Below, one piece after another: positions 57,254 to 64,000 of a stretch of DNA of 64,000 nucleotides. The notes under the pieces were generated by a model. That model was not told the DNA's origin and did no database searches. It worked only from the letters and a program-made list of their open reading frames with translations. How positions within the stretch are numbered: the stretch's first letter is position 1; every line of letters begins with the position of its first letter. Position numbers and translations under genes: made by a program. Origin of the DNA: Herbiconiux oxytropis (GTDB lineage Bacteria; Actinomycetota; Actinomycetes; Actinomycetales; Microbacteriaceae); assembly GCF_024979315.1 (NCBI RefSeq), contig NZ_JANLCK010000013.1, positions 22,361 to 86,360 on the forward strand, written 5' to 3'.

Positions 57254-58443
57254 GCCGGGGCGAGCCCGAGCTTGCGGCCGGCGAGCCCGCGGCCGCGGCG
57301 TGCCATCTTCTCGGCGACCGACGAGATGGCGAGGCTGGCGGGATCCGCAGGATCGGCGAGCACGACGGGCGCGCCCGCGTCTCCGCCGCTGCGGAGGGCG
57401 ACGCTGATGGGCACCGAGGCCAGCAGCGGCACGTCCGATCCCTGGCGCGCAGTCAGGCGATCCGCGACCTCCCGGCCACCTCCTGCGCCGAAGATGTCGA
57501 GCACGGTGCCGTCGGGGGCGGCGAAGCCCGCCATGTTCTCGATCACCCCGTAGACGTTCTGGCCGGTCTGCATCGCCACGAGGCCCGATCGCTCGGCCAC
57601 GTCGGCGGCGGCCGCCTGGGGGGTCGTGAGCACGATGACGTCGGCGTTGGGCAGCAGCTGCCCGATCGAGATGGCCACGTCGCCCGTGCCGGGCGGCAGG
57701 TCGAGCAGCAGCACGTCGAGGTCGCCGAAGTAGACGTCGGTGAGGAACTGCGTGATGGTGCGGTGCAGCATCGGGCCGCGCCAGGCCACGGCGCCTCCCG
57801 TGGCGGAGGCCTGCTCGGGATCGATGAACATGCCGATCGAGATGACCTTCACGCCGTGCGCGACGGGCGGCAGGATCATGTCGTCGACCCGGGTGGGCCG
57901 CGCGGCCGCACCCGCGTGGTCGACGAGGCCCAGGATGCCCGGGATCGAGAAGCCGTAGACGTCGGCGTCGACGAGCCCCACCGAGAGACCGCGGGCGGCG
58001 AGGGCCACGGCGAGGTTGGCGGTCAGGGTCGACTTGCCGACCCCGCCCTTGCCGCTCGTGACGGCGTAGACGCGGGTGAGGGAGCCGGGACCGAACGGCA
58101 TGGTGCGCGCACCGCCTGGCCCGCGGAGGCGTTCGGTGAGGGCGGAGCGCTCCTCCTTCGTCATCACCGAGACGTCGACCGACACACCGGTGACGCCCGG
58201 CACCGAGCCGGCCGCGTCGCGGACGTCGCGTTCGATGGTGGCCGCCGCGGGGCATCCGACGATCGTGAGCTTGAGGGCCACGGACGCGGCGCCTTCGGCC
58301 GTCACGTCGACCCCGCCCACCATGTCGAGCTCGGTGATGGGCTTGCGGATCTCGGGGTCGATCACCCGGCCGAGGGCCGTGCGCACCGCCGCCGCGAGAT
58401 CGGGGACCGGGGCGGGGGCGGTGCCGGGGCCGGTCACGATCAC
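57250..58443 (-). CDS. mrp: Mrp/NBP35-family iron-sulfur carrier ATPase
   Basis: A P-loop ATPase that assembles or carries iron-sulfur clusters (ApbC/Mrp), 397 residues. An N-terminal MIP18/DUF59 domain (about 10-100, with DPEIRKPITELDMV) is followed by the deviant Walker A SGKGGVGKSTLTANLA and the DLPPGTGDVAIS segment. The two C-terminal CxxC cysteines seen in many Mrp proteins are absent. The GTG at 58443 overlaps the DUF1003 stop (GTGA); a second GTG at 58437 is the alternative. Homologue of Rv1229c. Confidence 0.92.
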   Translation of the reverse strand: MIVTGPGTAPAPVPDLAAAVRTALGRVIDPEIRKPITELDMVGGVDVTAEGAASVALKLTIVGCPAAATIERDVRDAAGSVPGVTGVSVDVSVMTKEERSALTERLRGPGGARTMPFGPGSLTRVYAVTSGKGGVGKSTLTANLAVALAARGLSVGLVDADVYGFSIPGILGLVDHAGAAARPTRVDDMILPPVAHGVKVISIGMFIDPEQASATGGAVAWRGPMLHRTITQFLTDVYFGDLDVLLLDLPPGTGDVAISIGQLLPNADVIVLTTPQAAAADVAERSGLVAMQTGQNVYGVIENMAGFAAPDGTVLDIFGAGGGREVADRLTARQGSDVPLLASVPISVALRSGGDAGAPVVLADPADPASLAISSVAEKMARRGRGLAGRKLGLAPA

Positions 58444-58964
58444 TCCTGGCGCTCGGAGGTCTTCGCGTCGCGGTCGAGCTCCTCCAGGAGCGACCGCAGC
58501 TCGGAGCGGATGAACTCCTTGCTCGCCATGTCCTGCAGTGCCAGACGCAGCGCCACGACCTCGCGGGCGAGGTACTCGGTGTCGGCGAGGTTGCGCTCGG
58601 CGCGCTGCCTGTCCTGCTCGAACTGCACCCGGTCGCGGTCGTCTTGACGGTTCTGGGCGAGCAGGATGAGCGGGGCGGCGTAGGAGGCCTGGAGCGACAG
58701 GATGAGTGTGAGCGCCGTGAACCCGATGGCCGCCGAGTCGAACCGCAGGCCCTCGGGTCCGTAGGTGTTGAACAGGATCCACATGACGCAGAACAGCGTG
58801 AGCCCGAACAGGAACCACGGGGTTCCCATGGCGCGCGCGATGGACTCGGTGAAGCGGCCGAAGCGGTCGCGGCTCTGCACCGGACGGCGGGAGATGATCG
58901 GGGTGCGGCGCCCCTTGGGCGCGGCGAGGCCGGTGTCGGGCCGGTTAGCGGGTGTTCGTGCCAC
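58440..58964 (-). CDS. DUF1003 membrane protein
   Basis: A 174-residue protein with two transmembrane helices (about 50-70 and 78-98) and a charged C-terminal coiled coil. RFTESIARAMGTPWFL and ILSLQASYAAPLILLAQNRQ mark the DUF1003 family, of unknown function. The GTG at 58964 has GAGGAG at a good spacing; GTGs at 58970 and 58982 are alternatives. The gene overlaps the end of the MgtE_N/CBS gene by 20 bp and the start of mrp by 4. Confidence 0.9.
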   Translation of the reverse strand: MARTPANRPDTGLAAPKGRRTPIISRRPVQSRDRFGRFTESIARAMGTPWFLFGLTLFCVMWILFNTYGPEGLRFDSAAIGFTALTLILSLQASYAAPLILLAQNRQDDRDRVQFEQDRQRAERNLADTEYLAREVVALRLALQDMASKEFIRSELRSLLEELDRDAKTSERQE

Positions 58965-60306
58965 GACCACTCCTCCTCTCACGGATGCTCGGGCGTGCGA
59001 TGGCGATGGAGGCTGTGCTGGTCGTCACACCTCCTGGTGCTGGGCGATCCGCTGCGGGAGGCGGGTCGTCGTCGTTGTCTTGGCTGCGCCAGTCGTCCGG
59101 AAGCAGGAAGTCGAGGACGTCGTCGATGGTCACCACCCCGACGAGTCGGTGGTTGTCGTCGACGACCGGCACCGAGACGAGGTTGTAGCTCGCGAGGATG
59201 CGGGAGACCACGGCGGCGCTCGTGTCGGCCGTGACCGGCTCGAGACCCTGGTCGAGGATCGTGCCGAGCCGCTCGTGCGGCGGGTAGCGGAGCATCCGCT
59301 GGAAGTGCACCATGCCGAGGAAGCGGCCGGTGGGCGGCTCGTACGGTGGCAGGGTGACGCAGATGGCGGCGCCGAGCGCAGGTGCGAGCTCGTGCCGGCG
59401 GATGAGCGCGAGGCCCTCGGCCACCGTGGCGTCGGCGCTCACGATGATGGGCTCGGTGGTCATCAGACCGCCAGCGGTGTCGGGCGCGTAGGCGAGCAGC
59501 ATGCGCACGTCGTCGGCCTCTTCGGGCTGCATGAGCTCGAGGAGGTGCTCACCGCGCTCCTCGGACAGCTGGGCGATGAGGTCTGCCGCGTCGTCCGGCT
59601 GCATCTGGTCGAGTACGTCGGCGGCCCGGTCGTCGTCGAGCTGGGCGAGGATCTCGACCTGCTCGCTCTCGGGCATCTCCTCGAGCACGTCGGCCAGACG
59701 GTCGTCCGGCAGCTCCTCGGCGACCTCGAGCATGCGCGCCTGAGGCAGGTCGAGGAGGGTGTTGGCGAGGTCGGCGGGCTTGAGATCGCTGTAGGTGGCG
59801 ATGAGCTGCTCGGCCGACTGCGCTTGACCTGCGGAGGTCTTCTCCACCACGTCGTCCCAGGTGGCGAACACCGTGGCGCCCTTGGCGAAGGGGGACGGGC
59901 TCGTCTTGGGGCGGCGCACGAACAGCTGCGAGACCGCCCATTCGCCGGGTCCGTGCTCCTCGATGGAGACGTCCTCCACCACGGCCTGACCCGATCCGTC
60001 GCGGAAGACGACCGCGCGCCCGAGCATCTCGGCGATCACCCGCACCTCGCCGCCGCGCTGCTCGAAGCGGCGCACGTTGATGAGACCGGTCGTGATGATC
60101 TGACCGCTCGAGATGCTCGTGACACGACCGATCGAGACGAACACGCGGCGCCGACCCGGGATCTCGACGATCAGGCCGACGACGCGTGGCGGATCGCTCT
60201 TGCGATAGACCACGAGGACGTCGCGCACCTTGCCCAGCCGGTCGCCGGCGGGGTCGAAGACGGTGCACCCCGCCAGACGGGCGACGAAGACTCTGGTGGC
60301 ACTCAC
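58945..60306 (-). CDS. MgtE N-domain and CBS protein without the transport channel
   Basis: A 453-residue soluble protein. A PRC-barrel-like N-terminus (about 1-75, VFDPAGDRLGKVRDVLVV) precedes an MgtE intracellular N-domain of short helical repeats (about 170-290, LANTLLDLPQARMLEVAEEL and DDRAADVLDQM) and two CBS domains (about 295-425, with VPVVDDNHRLVGVVTIDDVLDFL). The transmembrane magnesium channel of true MgtE is absent, so this is a regulatory or sensory homologue, as in Rv1232c. First gene of the mrp operon; start GTG 60306. Confidence 0.9.
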   Translation of the reverse strand: MSATRVFVARLAGCTVFDPAGDRLGKVRDVLVVYRKSDPPRVVGLIVEIPGRRRVFVSIGRVTSISSGQIITTGLINVRRFEQRGGEVRVIAEMLGRAVVFRDGSGQAVVEDVSIEEHGPGEWAVSQLFVRRPKTSPSPFAKGATVFATWDDVVEKTSAGQAQSAEQLIATYSDLKPADLANTLLDLPQARMLEVAEELPDDRLADVLEEMPESEQVEILAQLDDDRAADVLDQMQPDDAADLIAQLSEERGEHLLELMQPEEADDVRMLLAYAPDTAGGLMTTEPIIVSADATVAEGLALIRRHELAPALGAAICVTLPPYEPPTGRFLGMVHFQRMLRYPPHERLGTILDQGLEPVTADTSAAVVSRILASYNLVSVPVVDDNHRLVGVVTIDDVLDFLLPDDWRSQDNDDDPPPAADRPAPGGVTTSTASIAIARPSIRERRSGRGTNTR

Positions 60307-60376
60307 GGTTACTAACCTAGACCGTCCGGCTGGGTGCGCCCGGGAGGCTGCCAGGGCGCCATGGGAGGATGGCAGG

Positions 60377-60874
60377 GTGAGCGACCGACCTCCCCAGCCG
60401 CGCCGAGGCAGCACCCGATTCCCCGTGATCCCGCGTGGTGAGGTGGTGGCCACCTTCGACGCCTACGGCGATGCGCAGGCCGCCGTCGACCGGCTCGCCC
60501 GGGCCGACTTCCCGGTGAGGGAGGTGTCGATCGTGGGCAGCGACCTCAAGAGCGTGGAGAGCGTCACGGGAGCCATGAGCTATCCGCGGGCCGCCCTCAC
60601 GGGGGCGCTCTCGGGACTCTGGGTGGGGATCTTCTTCGGGCTGCTGTTCGTGCTGCTCGCGCCCGAGAGCGCGAATGTGCTCTTCATCGGGGCGGCGGCG
60701 CTGATCGGGGCCGGATTCGGGCTGTTCTTCAACATCGTGGTCTACAGCCTGGGGCGCCGGCGGCGCGACTTCACCTCGGTGATGCAGGTCGTGGCGTCGT
60801 CGTACTCCGTCATCGTGAGCCCGGAGCACGCGAACCGTGCCCGCACCGCGCTCGACGCCCCGCCCGCGCCCTAG
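60377..60874 (+). CDS. General stress protein 17M-like membrane protein
   Basis: A 165-residue protein with an N-terminal YflT/GspM-type domain (VATFDAYGDAQAAVDRLARADFPVREVSIVG, in part) and two to three helices (about 72-125). Members are induced by heat or general stress in Bacillus; the function is unknown. The GTG at 60377 follows AGGATGGCAG. Divergent from the MgtE_N gene and convergent with pepP, sharing a CTAG stop. Confidence 0.85.
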   Translation: MSDRPPQPRRGSTRFPVIPRGEVVATFDAYGDAQAAVDRLARADFPVREVSIVGSDLKSVESVTGAMSYPRAALTGALSGLWVGIFFGLLFVLLAPESANVLFIGAAALIGAGFGLFFNIVVYSLGRRRRDFTSVMQVVASSYSVIVSPEHANRARTALDAPPAP

Positions 60875-62406
60875 TCGTCACTCCTGATCTGCCTCATCCA
60901 GGCCTCCACCTCGTCGGCGGTGCGCGGGATGCCGATCGAGAGGTTCTCGGCGCCGTCGGCCGTCACGAGGATGTCGTCCTCGATGCGCACGCCGATGCCG
61001 CGCATCTCCGCCGGCACCGTGAGGTCGTCGGGCTGGAAGTAGAGGCCGGGCTCGATCGTGAAGACCATGCCGGGCTCGAGCACGCCGTCGAGGTACATCT
61101 CGCGGCGGGCCTTGGCGCAGTCGTGCACGTCGATGCCGAGGTGATGGCTCGTGCCGTGCACCATGTAGCGGCGGTGCTGCTGGTTGTCGGCCTCCAGCGC
61201 CTCCTCGGCGCTCACCGGCAGGAGGCCCCATTCCGCGGTGCGGCGGGCGATCACGGCCATCGCGGTCTGGTGGATCTCGCGGAACCGGATGCCGGGACGC
61301 ACGATCGCGAACGCGGCATCCGCTGCCTCGCGCACGGCCTCGTAGACCCGGCGCTGCACGGGCGAGAAGGTGCCGTTCACCGGGAGGGTGCGGGTGATGT
61401 CGGCGGTGTAGAGGCTGTCGAGCTCCACTCCGGCGTCGAGCAGGATGAGGTCGCCGGGCACGACGGGACCGTCGTTGCGGGTCCAGTGCAGGATGCACGC
61501 GTGCGGGCCGCTCGCCGCGATGGTGTCGTAGCCGACCGTGTTGCCGTCGAGGCGGGCGCGGGTGTTGAAGACGCCCTCGACGAGACGCTCGCCGCGCTCG
61601 TGGGCGGAGCTTGCGGCGAGATCGCGGATGACGTCGTCGAAACCGCGGGCCGTGGCGGCGACGGCCTGGCGCATCTGCTCGACCTCGTAGGCGTCCTTGA
61701 CGAGGCGGAGCTCGGAGAGGGTGCGGTGGAAGTCGGCGTCGGCCTCGTCGCCTGCCCCCTCGGGCAGTCCCTCGGCGGCTTCGCGCACGACGAGCGTGCT
61801 GTCGTCGAAGACGACGTCGGCGAACGCGGCGATGCCCTCGGTGGGGAGGTCGAGGTCGCTCGCGACCTGGGCGAGGGAGGGGCGGGGGCCGATCCAGAAC
61901 TCGCCGATCTCGGAGTTGGCGTAGAACTCGTCGCTGTCGCGGCCGGCGCGCTCACGGAAGTACAGGGTGACGGTGTGGGCTGCGATGTCGGCGGCGGGAT
62001 CGACGGCTCCGGCGTCGCTCGCGTCGGCGGCGGCAGGTTCGAAGACGAGGAACGCGCCGGGTTCGGAATCCGAGGCCCAGCCGGTGAGGTAGGAGAACGC
62101 CGAGTGGGCGCGGAAGGGGTAGTCGGTGTCGTTGGAGCGCTGCTTCGGGGCTCCGGCGGGGACGACGAGGCGCTTGCCGGGGAAGGCGGCCGACACGGCG
62201 GCTCGGCGGGCGGCGGCGTAGGCGGCCTGCTCACGGGCCGGTGGGAGCGGTTCGTCGCGCTCCGCCCAGCCGCTGGCGATGTAGTCGCGGAAGCGATCGG
62301 AGGAGGGCGTGGTCGAGCGGTTGCCGGTGGCGCGCGGCTCCGGGGCCTCGGTGGCCTCGGGTGAGGTGGCGCTCGTGGCGGGGGCGGTGCTGATGGGATC
62401 TGCCAT
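60871..62406 (-). CDS. Aminopeptidase P family Xaa-Pro metalloprotease
   Basis: An M24 dimanganese peptidase that removes N-terminal residues before proline. 511 residues from the ATG at 62406: a Thr/Ser/Pro-rich N-terminus (about 1-40), an N-domain with PGKRLVVPAGAPKQRS, then metal ligands in DAGVELDSLYTADITRTLP, HGTSHHLGIDVHD, EPGLYF and RIEDDILVT. Its TAG overlaps the stop of the stress protein in CTAG. Confidence 0.92.
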   Translation of the reverse strand: MADPISTAPATSATSPEATEAPEPRATGNRSTTPSSDRFRDYIASGWAERDEPLPPAREQAAYAAARRAAVSAAFPGKRLVVPAGAPKQRSNDTDYPFRAHSAFSYLTGWASDSEPGAFLVFEPAAADASDAGAVDPAADIAAHTVTLYFRERAGRDSDEFYANSEIGEFWIGPRPSLAQVASDLDLPTEGIAAFADVVFDDSTLVVREAAEGLPEGAGDEADADFHRTLSELRLVKDAYEVEQMRQAVAATARGFDDVIRDLAASSAHERGERLVEGVFNTRARLDGNTVGYDTIAASGPHACILHWTRNDGPVVPGDLILLDAGVELDSLYTADITRTLPVNGTFSPVQRRVYEAVREAADAAFAIVRPGIRFREIHQTAMAVIARRTAEWGLLPVSAEEALEADNQQHRRYMVHGTSHHLGIDVHDCAKARREMYLDGVLEPGMVFTIEPGLYFQPDDLTVPAEMRGIGVRIEDDILVTADGAENLSIGIPRTADEVEAWMRQIRSDD

Positions 62407-62496
62407 GCCTCCATTGTCCACCTCCGGGCTGGGCGGCGTCTCGTGAGGGGCTGCGCGTCGGCACGAGCGCGCGTGGCGACTGGCTAGCATGGAGGG

Positions 62497-63363
62497 ATGT
62501 CTTCCGATCGGCTGTTCCGGGAGCCGATCGACCTGCACACGCACAGCAGGGTCTCCGACGGCACCGAGTCGCCCGCCCAGCTCGTGCGCGCGGCACGGGA
62601 GGCCGGGCTCGGCACCGTGGCCCTCACCGACCACGACTCGACCGCGGGCTGGAGCGAGGCATCCGCCGCCGCTCGCGAGAACGGGATCACCCTCATCCCC
62701 GGCATGGAACTCAGCACGCGCGTGGGCTGGTCGAGCGTGCACCTGCTCGCGTACCTGTTCGATCCGTCGGACGCGCGGCTCGTGGCCGAGACGGCGCGCA
62801 TCCGGGAGGCCAGGCTGCTGCGGGCGGAGGAGATGGTGCAGCGCATCGGGCGCGACTACGACCTCGCCTGGGATGACGTGGTGGCCCAGACGAACCCCGG
62901 CGCCACCGTGGGCCGGCCGCACATCGCCGACGCCCTCGTGGCCCGCGGGCACGCGGCCAACCGGAGTGCTGCCTTCGCGGGCATCCTGCACTGGCGGGCG
63001 GGGTACTACCAGCCGCACTACGCACCCGATCCGCTCACCGGGATCAAGCTCGTCGTGGCCGCCGGTGGCGTGCCCGTGATCGCGCATCCCGCCACCGTGA
63101 GCCGCGCCGACCTCGCGCTCGAGGAGTCGATGGAGCAGTACGTGGAAGCGGGACTCTTCGGGCTCGAGATCGACCACCGCGAGAACACCGAGGAGGGGCG
63201 GGAGAACCTGAGGGAGCTGGCGTCGCGGTACGGACTCGCCCTCACGGGCTCGAGCGACTACCACGGCGAGGGCAAGCCCAACCGCCTGGGGGAGAACACG
63301 ACGGCGCCTGAGGTGCTGGAGGCGCTGATCGCGCGTTCTTCGGGGTCGGCGCCGGTGTATTAG
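62497..63363 (+). CDS. PHP-domain phosphoesterase
   Basis: A PHP metallophosphoesterase of 288 residues. Metal ligands appear in DLHTHSRVSDGT, ALTDHDSTAGW, GMELSTR, VIAHPATV and GSSDYHGEGK. Relatives include 3',5'-nucleoside bisphosphate phosphatase and the YciV/RNase AM group; the exact substrate is not fixed. The start is the ATG at 62497, divergent from pepP. Its TAG stop begins repeat copy 2. Confidence 0.9.
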   Translation: MSSDRLFREPIDLHTHSRVSDGTESPAQLVRAAREAGLGTVALTDHDSTAGWSEASAAARENGITLIPGMELSTRVGWSSVHLLAYLFDPSDARLVAETARIREARLLRAEEMVQRIGRDYDLAWDDVVAQTNPGATVGRPHIADALVARGHAANRSAAFAGILHWRAGYYQPHYAPDPLTGIKLVVAAGGVPVIAHPATVSRADLALEESMEQYVEAGLFGLEIDHRENTEEGRENLRELASRYGLALTGSSDYHGEGKPNRLGENTTAPEVLEALIARSSGSAPVY

Positions 63364-63430
63364 CCGCGCCGCCGCCTCTGCGGCGCGGGGGACGTGTGGC
63401 GGCGCGGTCGCTTCGCGGCCACGCTGCCAC
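63361..63430 (+). repeat. Stop-coincident double-hairpin repeat, copy 2
   Basis: Bases 63361-63389 are identical to 3752-3780, again starting at a gene's TAG stop. The first stem is CCGCGCCGC (63364-63372) with GCGGCGCGG (63380-63388). The spacer and the second hairpin (63396-63404 with 63422-63430, one wobble) differ from copy 1. Nothing else in 63431-63545 is recognisable. Confidence 0.75.
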
Positions 63431-63547
63431 CTCGGGGCGTCGAGTGGGCCCTGTTGCGTTGGGGACGGACGGGACTCGGTGGTACTGGTACTCAGGGGTT
63501 CCGGCGCGGGGTGAGCTGGGCGTGATGGTGATCTGTAACGGTAGAAA

Positions 63548-63587
63548 TGAAGAGGACCGACGCCCTATACGGGGTCGGTCCTCTTCA
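63548..63587. terminator. Terminator between the PHP gene and the RGG-tail gene
   Basis: TGAAGAGGACCGAC (63548-63561) pairs perfectly with GTCGGTCCTCTTCA (63574-63587), 14 bp. It lies 26 bp from the stop of the leftward gene, so it probably serves that gene. Confidence 0.85.
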
Positions 63588-63612
63588 GATCCGAAGTTAC
63601 ACGGGGTGGGCG

Positions 63613-64000
63613 CTACTCGGCGCGGGGGGCCCGGTTGCGGGTGCGGGAGCGGCGGCGGGGGGCGCTGTTGCCGTCGTGGTGCTCGGATCCCGAACCCGTC
63701 GAGGTGGACTCCGTGGCGGAGGCGTCGCTCGGGGCCGATGAGGTTGCGGTGCCGCCGAGGGAACCGCTGCGGATGCGGTTGCGGTTGCGGCTGCGGCTGG
63801 CGCGGGCGGCCTCGCCGGAGTCGGCGGTGCCGGCGGTCACGGTGGTGGTGGGGGCGGTGGTGTCGCCACCGGTGCGAGGGGCGGAGGCCGCTGCCTCGTC
63901 GCCGCCCTGGCGCGGGGCGCGGTCGGCGCCAGCGGAGCGGGCACCGGCGCTGTCGCCGCCACGGCCGCCGCGCGAACCGCCGCGGCCACGAGCGCCGCCG
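63613..64000 (-). CDS. 3' end of a gene with an RGG-rich basic tail (partial)
   Basis: About 128 C-terminal residues are visible before the window ends. The sequence is low complexity, with RGRGGSRGGRGG, Asp/Ala/Gly-rich spacers, RNRNRIRSGS and a basic end RRRSRTRNRAPRAE. Such RGG tails are typical of DEAD-box RNA helicases (RhlE/DeaD type) in Microbacteriaceae, or of RNase E-like proteins; the catalytic part lies outside the window, so the identity is a guess. Confidence 0.6.
   Translation of the reverse strand, partial: GGARGRGGSRGGRGGDSAGARSAGADRAPRQGGDEAAASAPRTGGDTTAPTTTVTAGTADSGEAARASRSRNRNRIRSGSLGGTATSSAPSDASATESTSTGSGSEHHDGNSAPRRRSRTRNRAPRAE

Noticed and set aside
60871..63264. A longer aminopeptidase P fused to upstream sequence
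   Set aside because: The extension is antisense to the PHP phosphoesterase gene and has no domain; the ATG at 62406 fits the family.

Overview
The window is one contiguous, GC-rich, gene-dense stretch of an actinobacterial chromosome. Mycothiol S-conjugate amidase (Mca), the succinylase lysine branch (DapC, DapD, DapE), an EfeUOB iron importer, DUF3117, DUF4307, DUF4245 and DUF427 proteins, and frequent GTG/TTG starts with 4-base overlaps all point that way. The overall style fits the family Microbacteriaceae; the genus cannot be named from this sequence. There is no rRNA, tRNA, prophage, insertion sequence or CRISPR array. Nearly everything is chromosomal housekeeping. The unusual content lies in repeats, regulatory RNA and a few accessory genes.

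Layout. 1-11.7 kb: greA with a DUF4307 gene, mca, a PAQR/haemolysin III protein, a short-chain cis-prenyl transferase, a PIN-PhoH ATPase, an orphan A24 prepilin-type peptidase, then a leftward block (xseA, xseB, DUF4245, carbonic anhydrase, fumC) divergent from ispH. 11.7-24.9 kb: fbaA and glpX (gluconeogenesis), rmuC, a CoA-acylating semialdehyde dehydrogenase, ychF, and a run of small or poorly known genes ending with lgt. 25-33.8 kb: cold-shock protein, fatty acid desaturase, a CopC-like protein, a tandem glycine riboswitch driving gcvT-gcvH-gcvP, a pentapeptide-repeat exported protein and a CPBP protease. 34-41.8 kb: an oligopeptide ABC importer (binding protein, two permeases, fused double ATPase), typA and a lipoprotein. 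41.8-46.7 kb: efeU-efeO-efeB-MFS read leftward behind a DtxR-type iron box. 46.8-54.9 kb: fdxA-dapC, gltA, a DUF559-type nuclease gene, dapD/dapE, a PIG-V-like mannosyltransferase and DUF3117. 55-64 kb: an O-methyltransferase, tatB, an overlapping operon (MgtE_N/CBS protein, DUF1003, Mrp, lipoprotein), a stress protein, aminopeptidase P, a PHP phosphoesterase, and the truncated 3' end of a gene with an RGG-rich tail.

How the parts connect. Four lipoproteins (OppA, EfeO and two unknown) would need the Lgt encoded here, and the Tat-type signal of EfeB would need TatB. Carbon metabolism is represented by gltA, fumC, fbaA, glpX and the glycine cleavage system. DapC, DapD and DapE supply meso-diaminopimelate and lysine.

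The signals most worth a second look are: (i) three copies of a long palindrome sharing the core GTCACTTTYCAC, two of which bracket the DUF559-type nuclease gene in opposite orientation; (ii) a 29-bp hairpin repeat that begins exactly at the stop codon of two unrelated genes 60 kb apart; (iii) an apparent excess of the hexamer GGATGC/GCATCC that overrides normal codon choice; and (iv) a glycine riboswitch whose platform can be read as a mutually exclusive ribosome-site switch.
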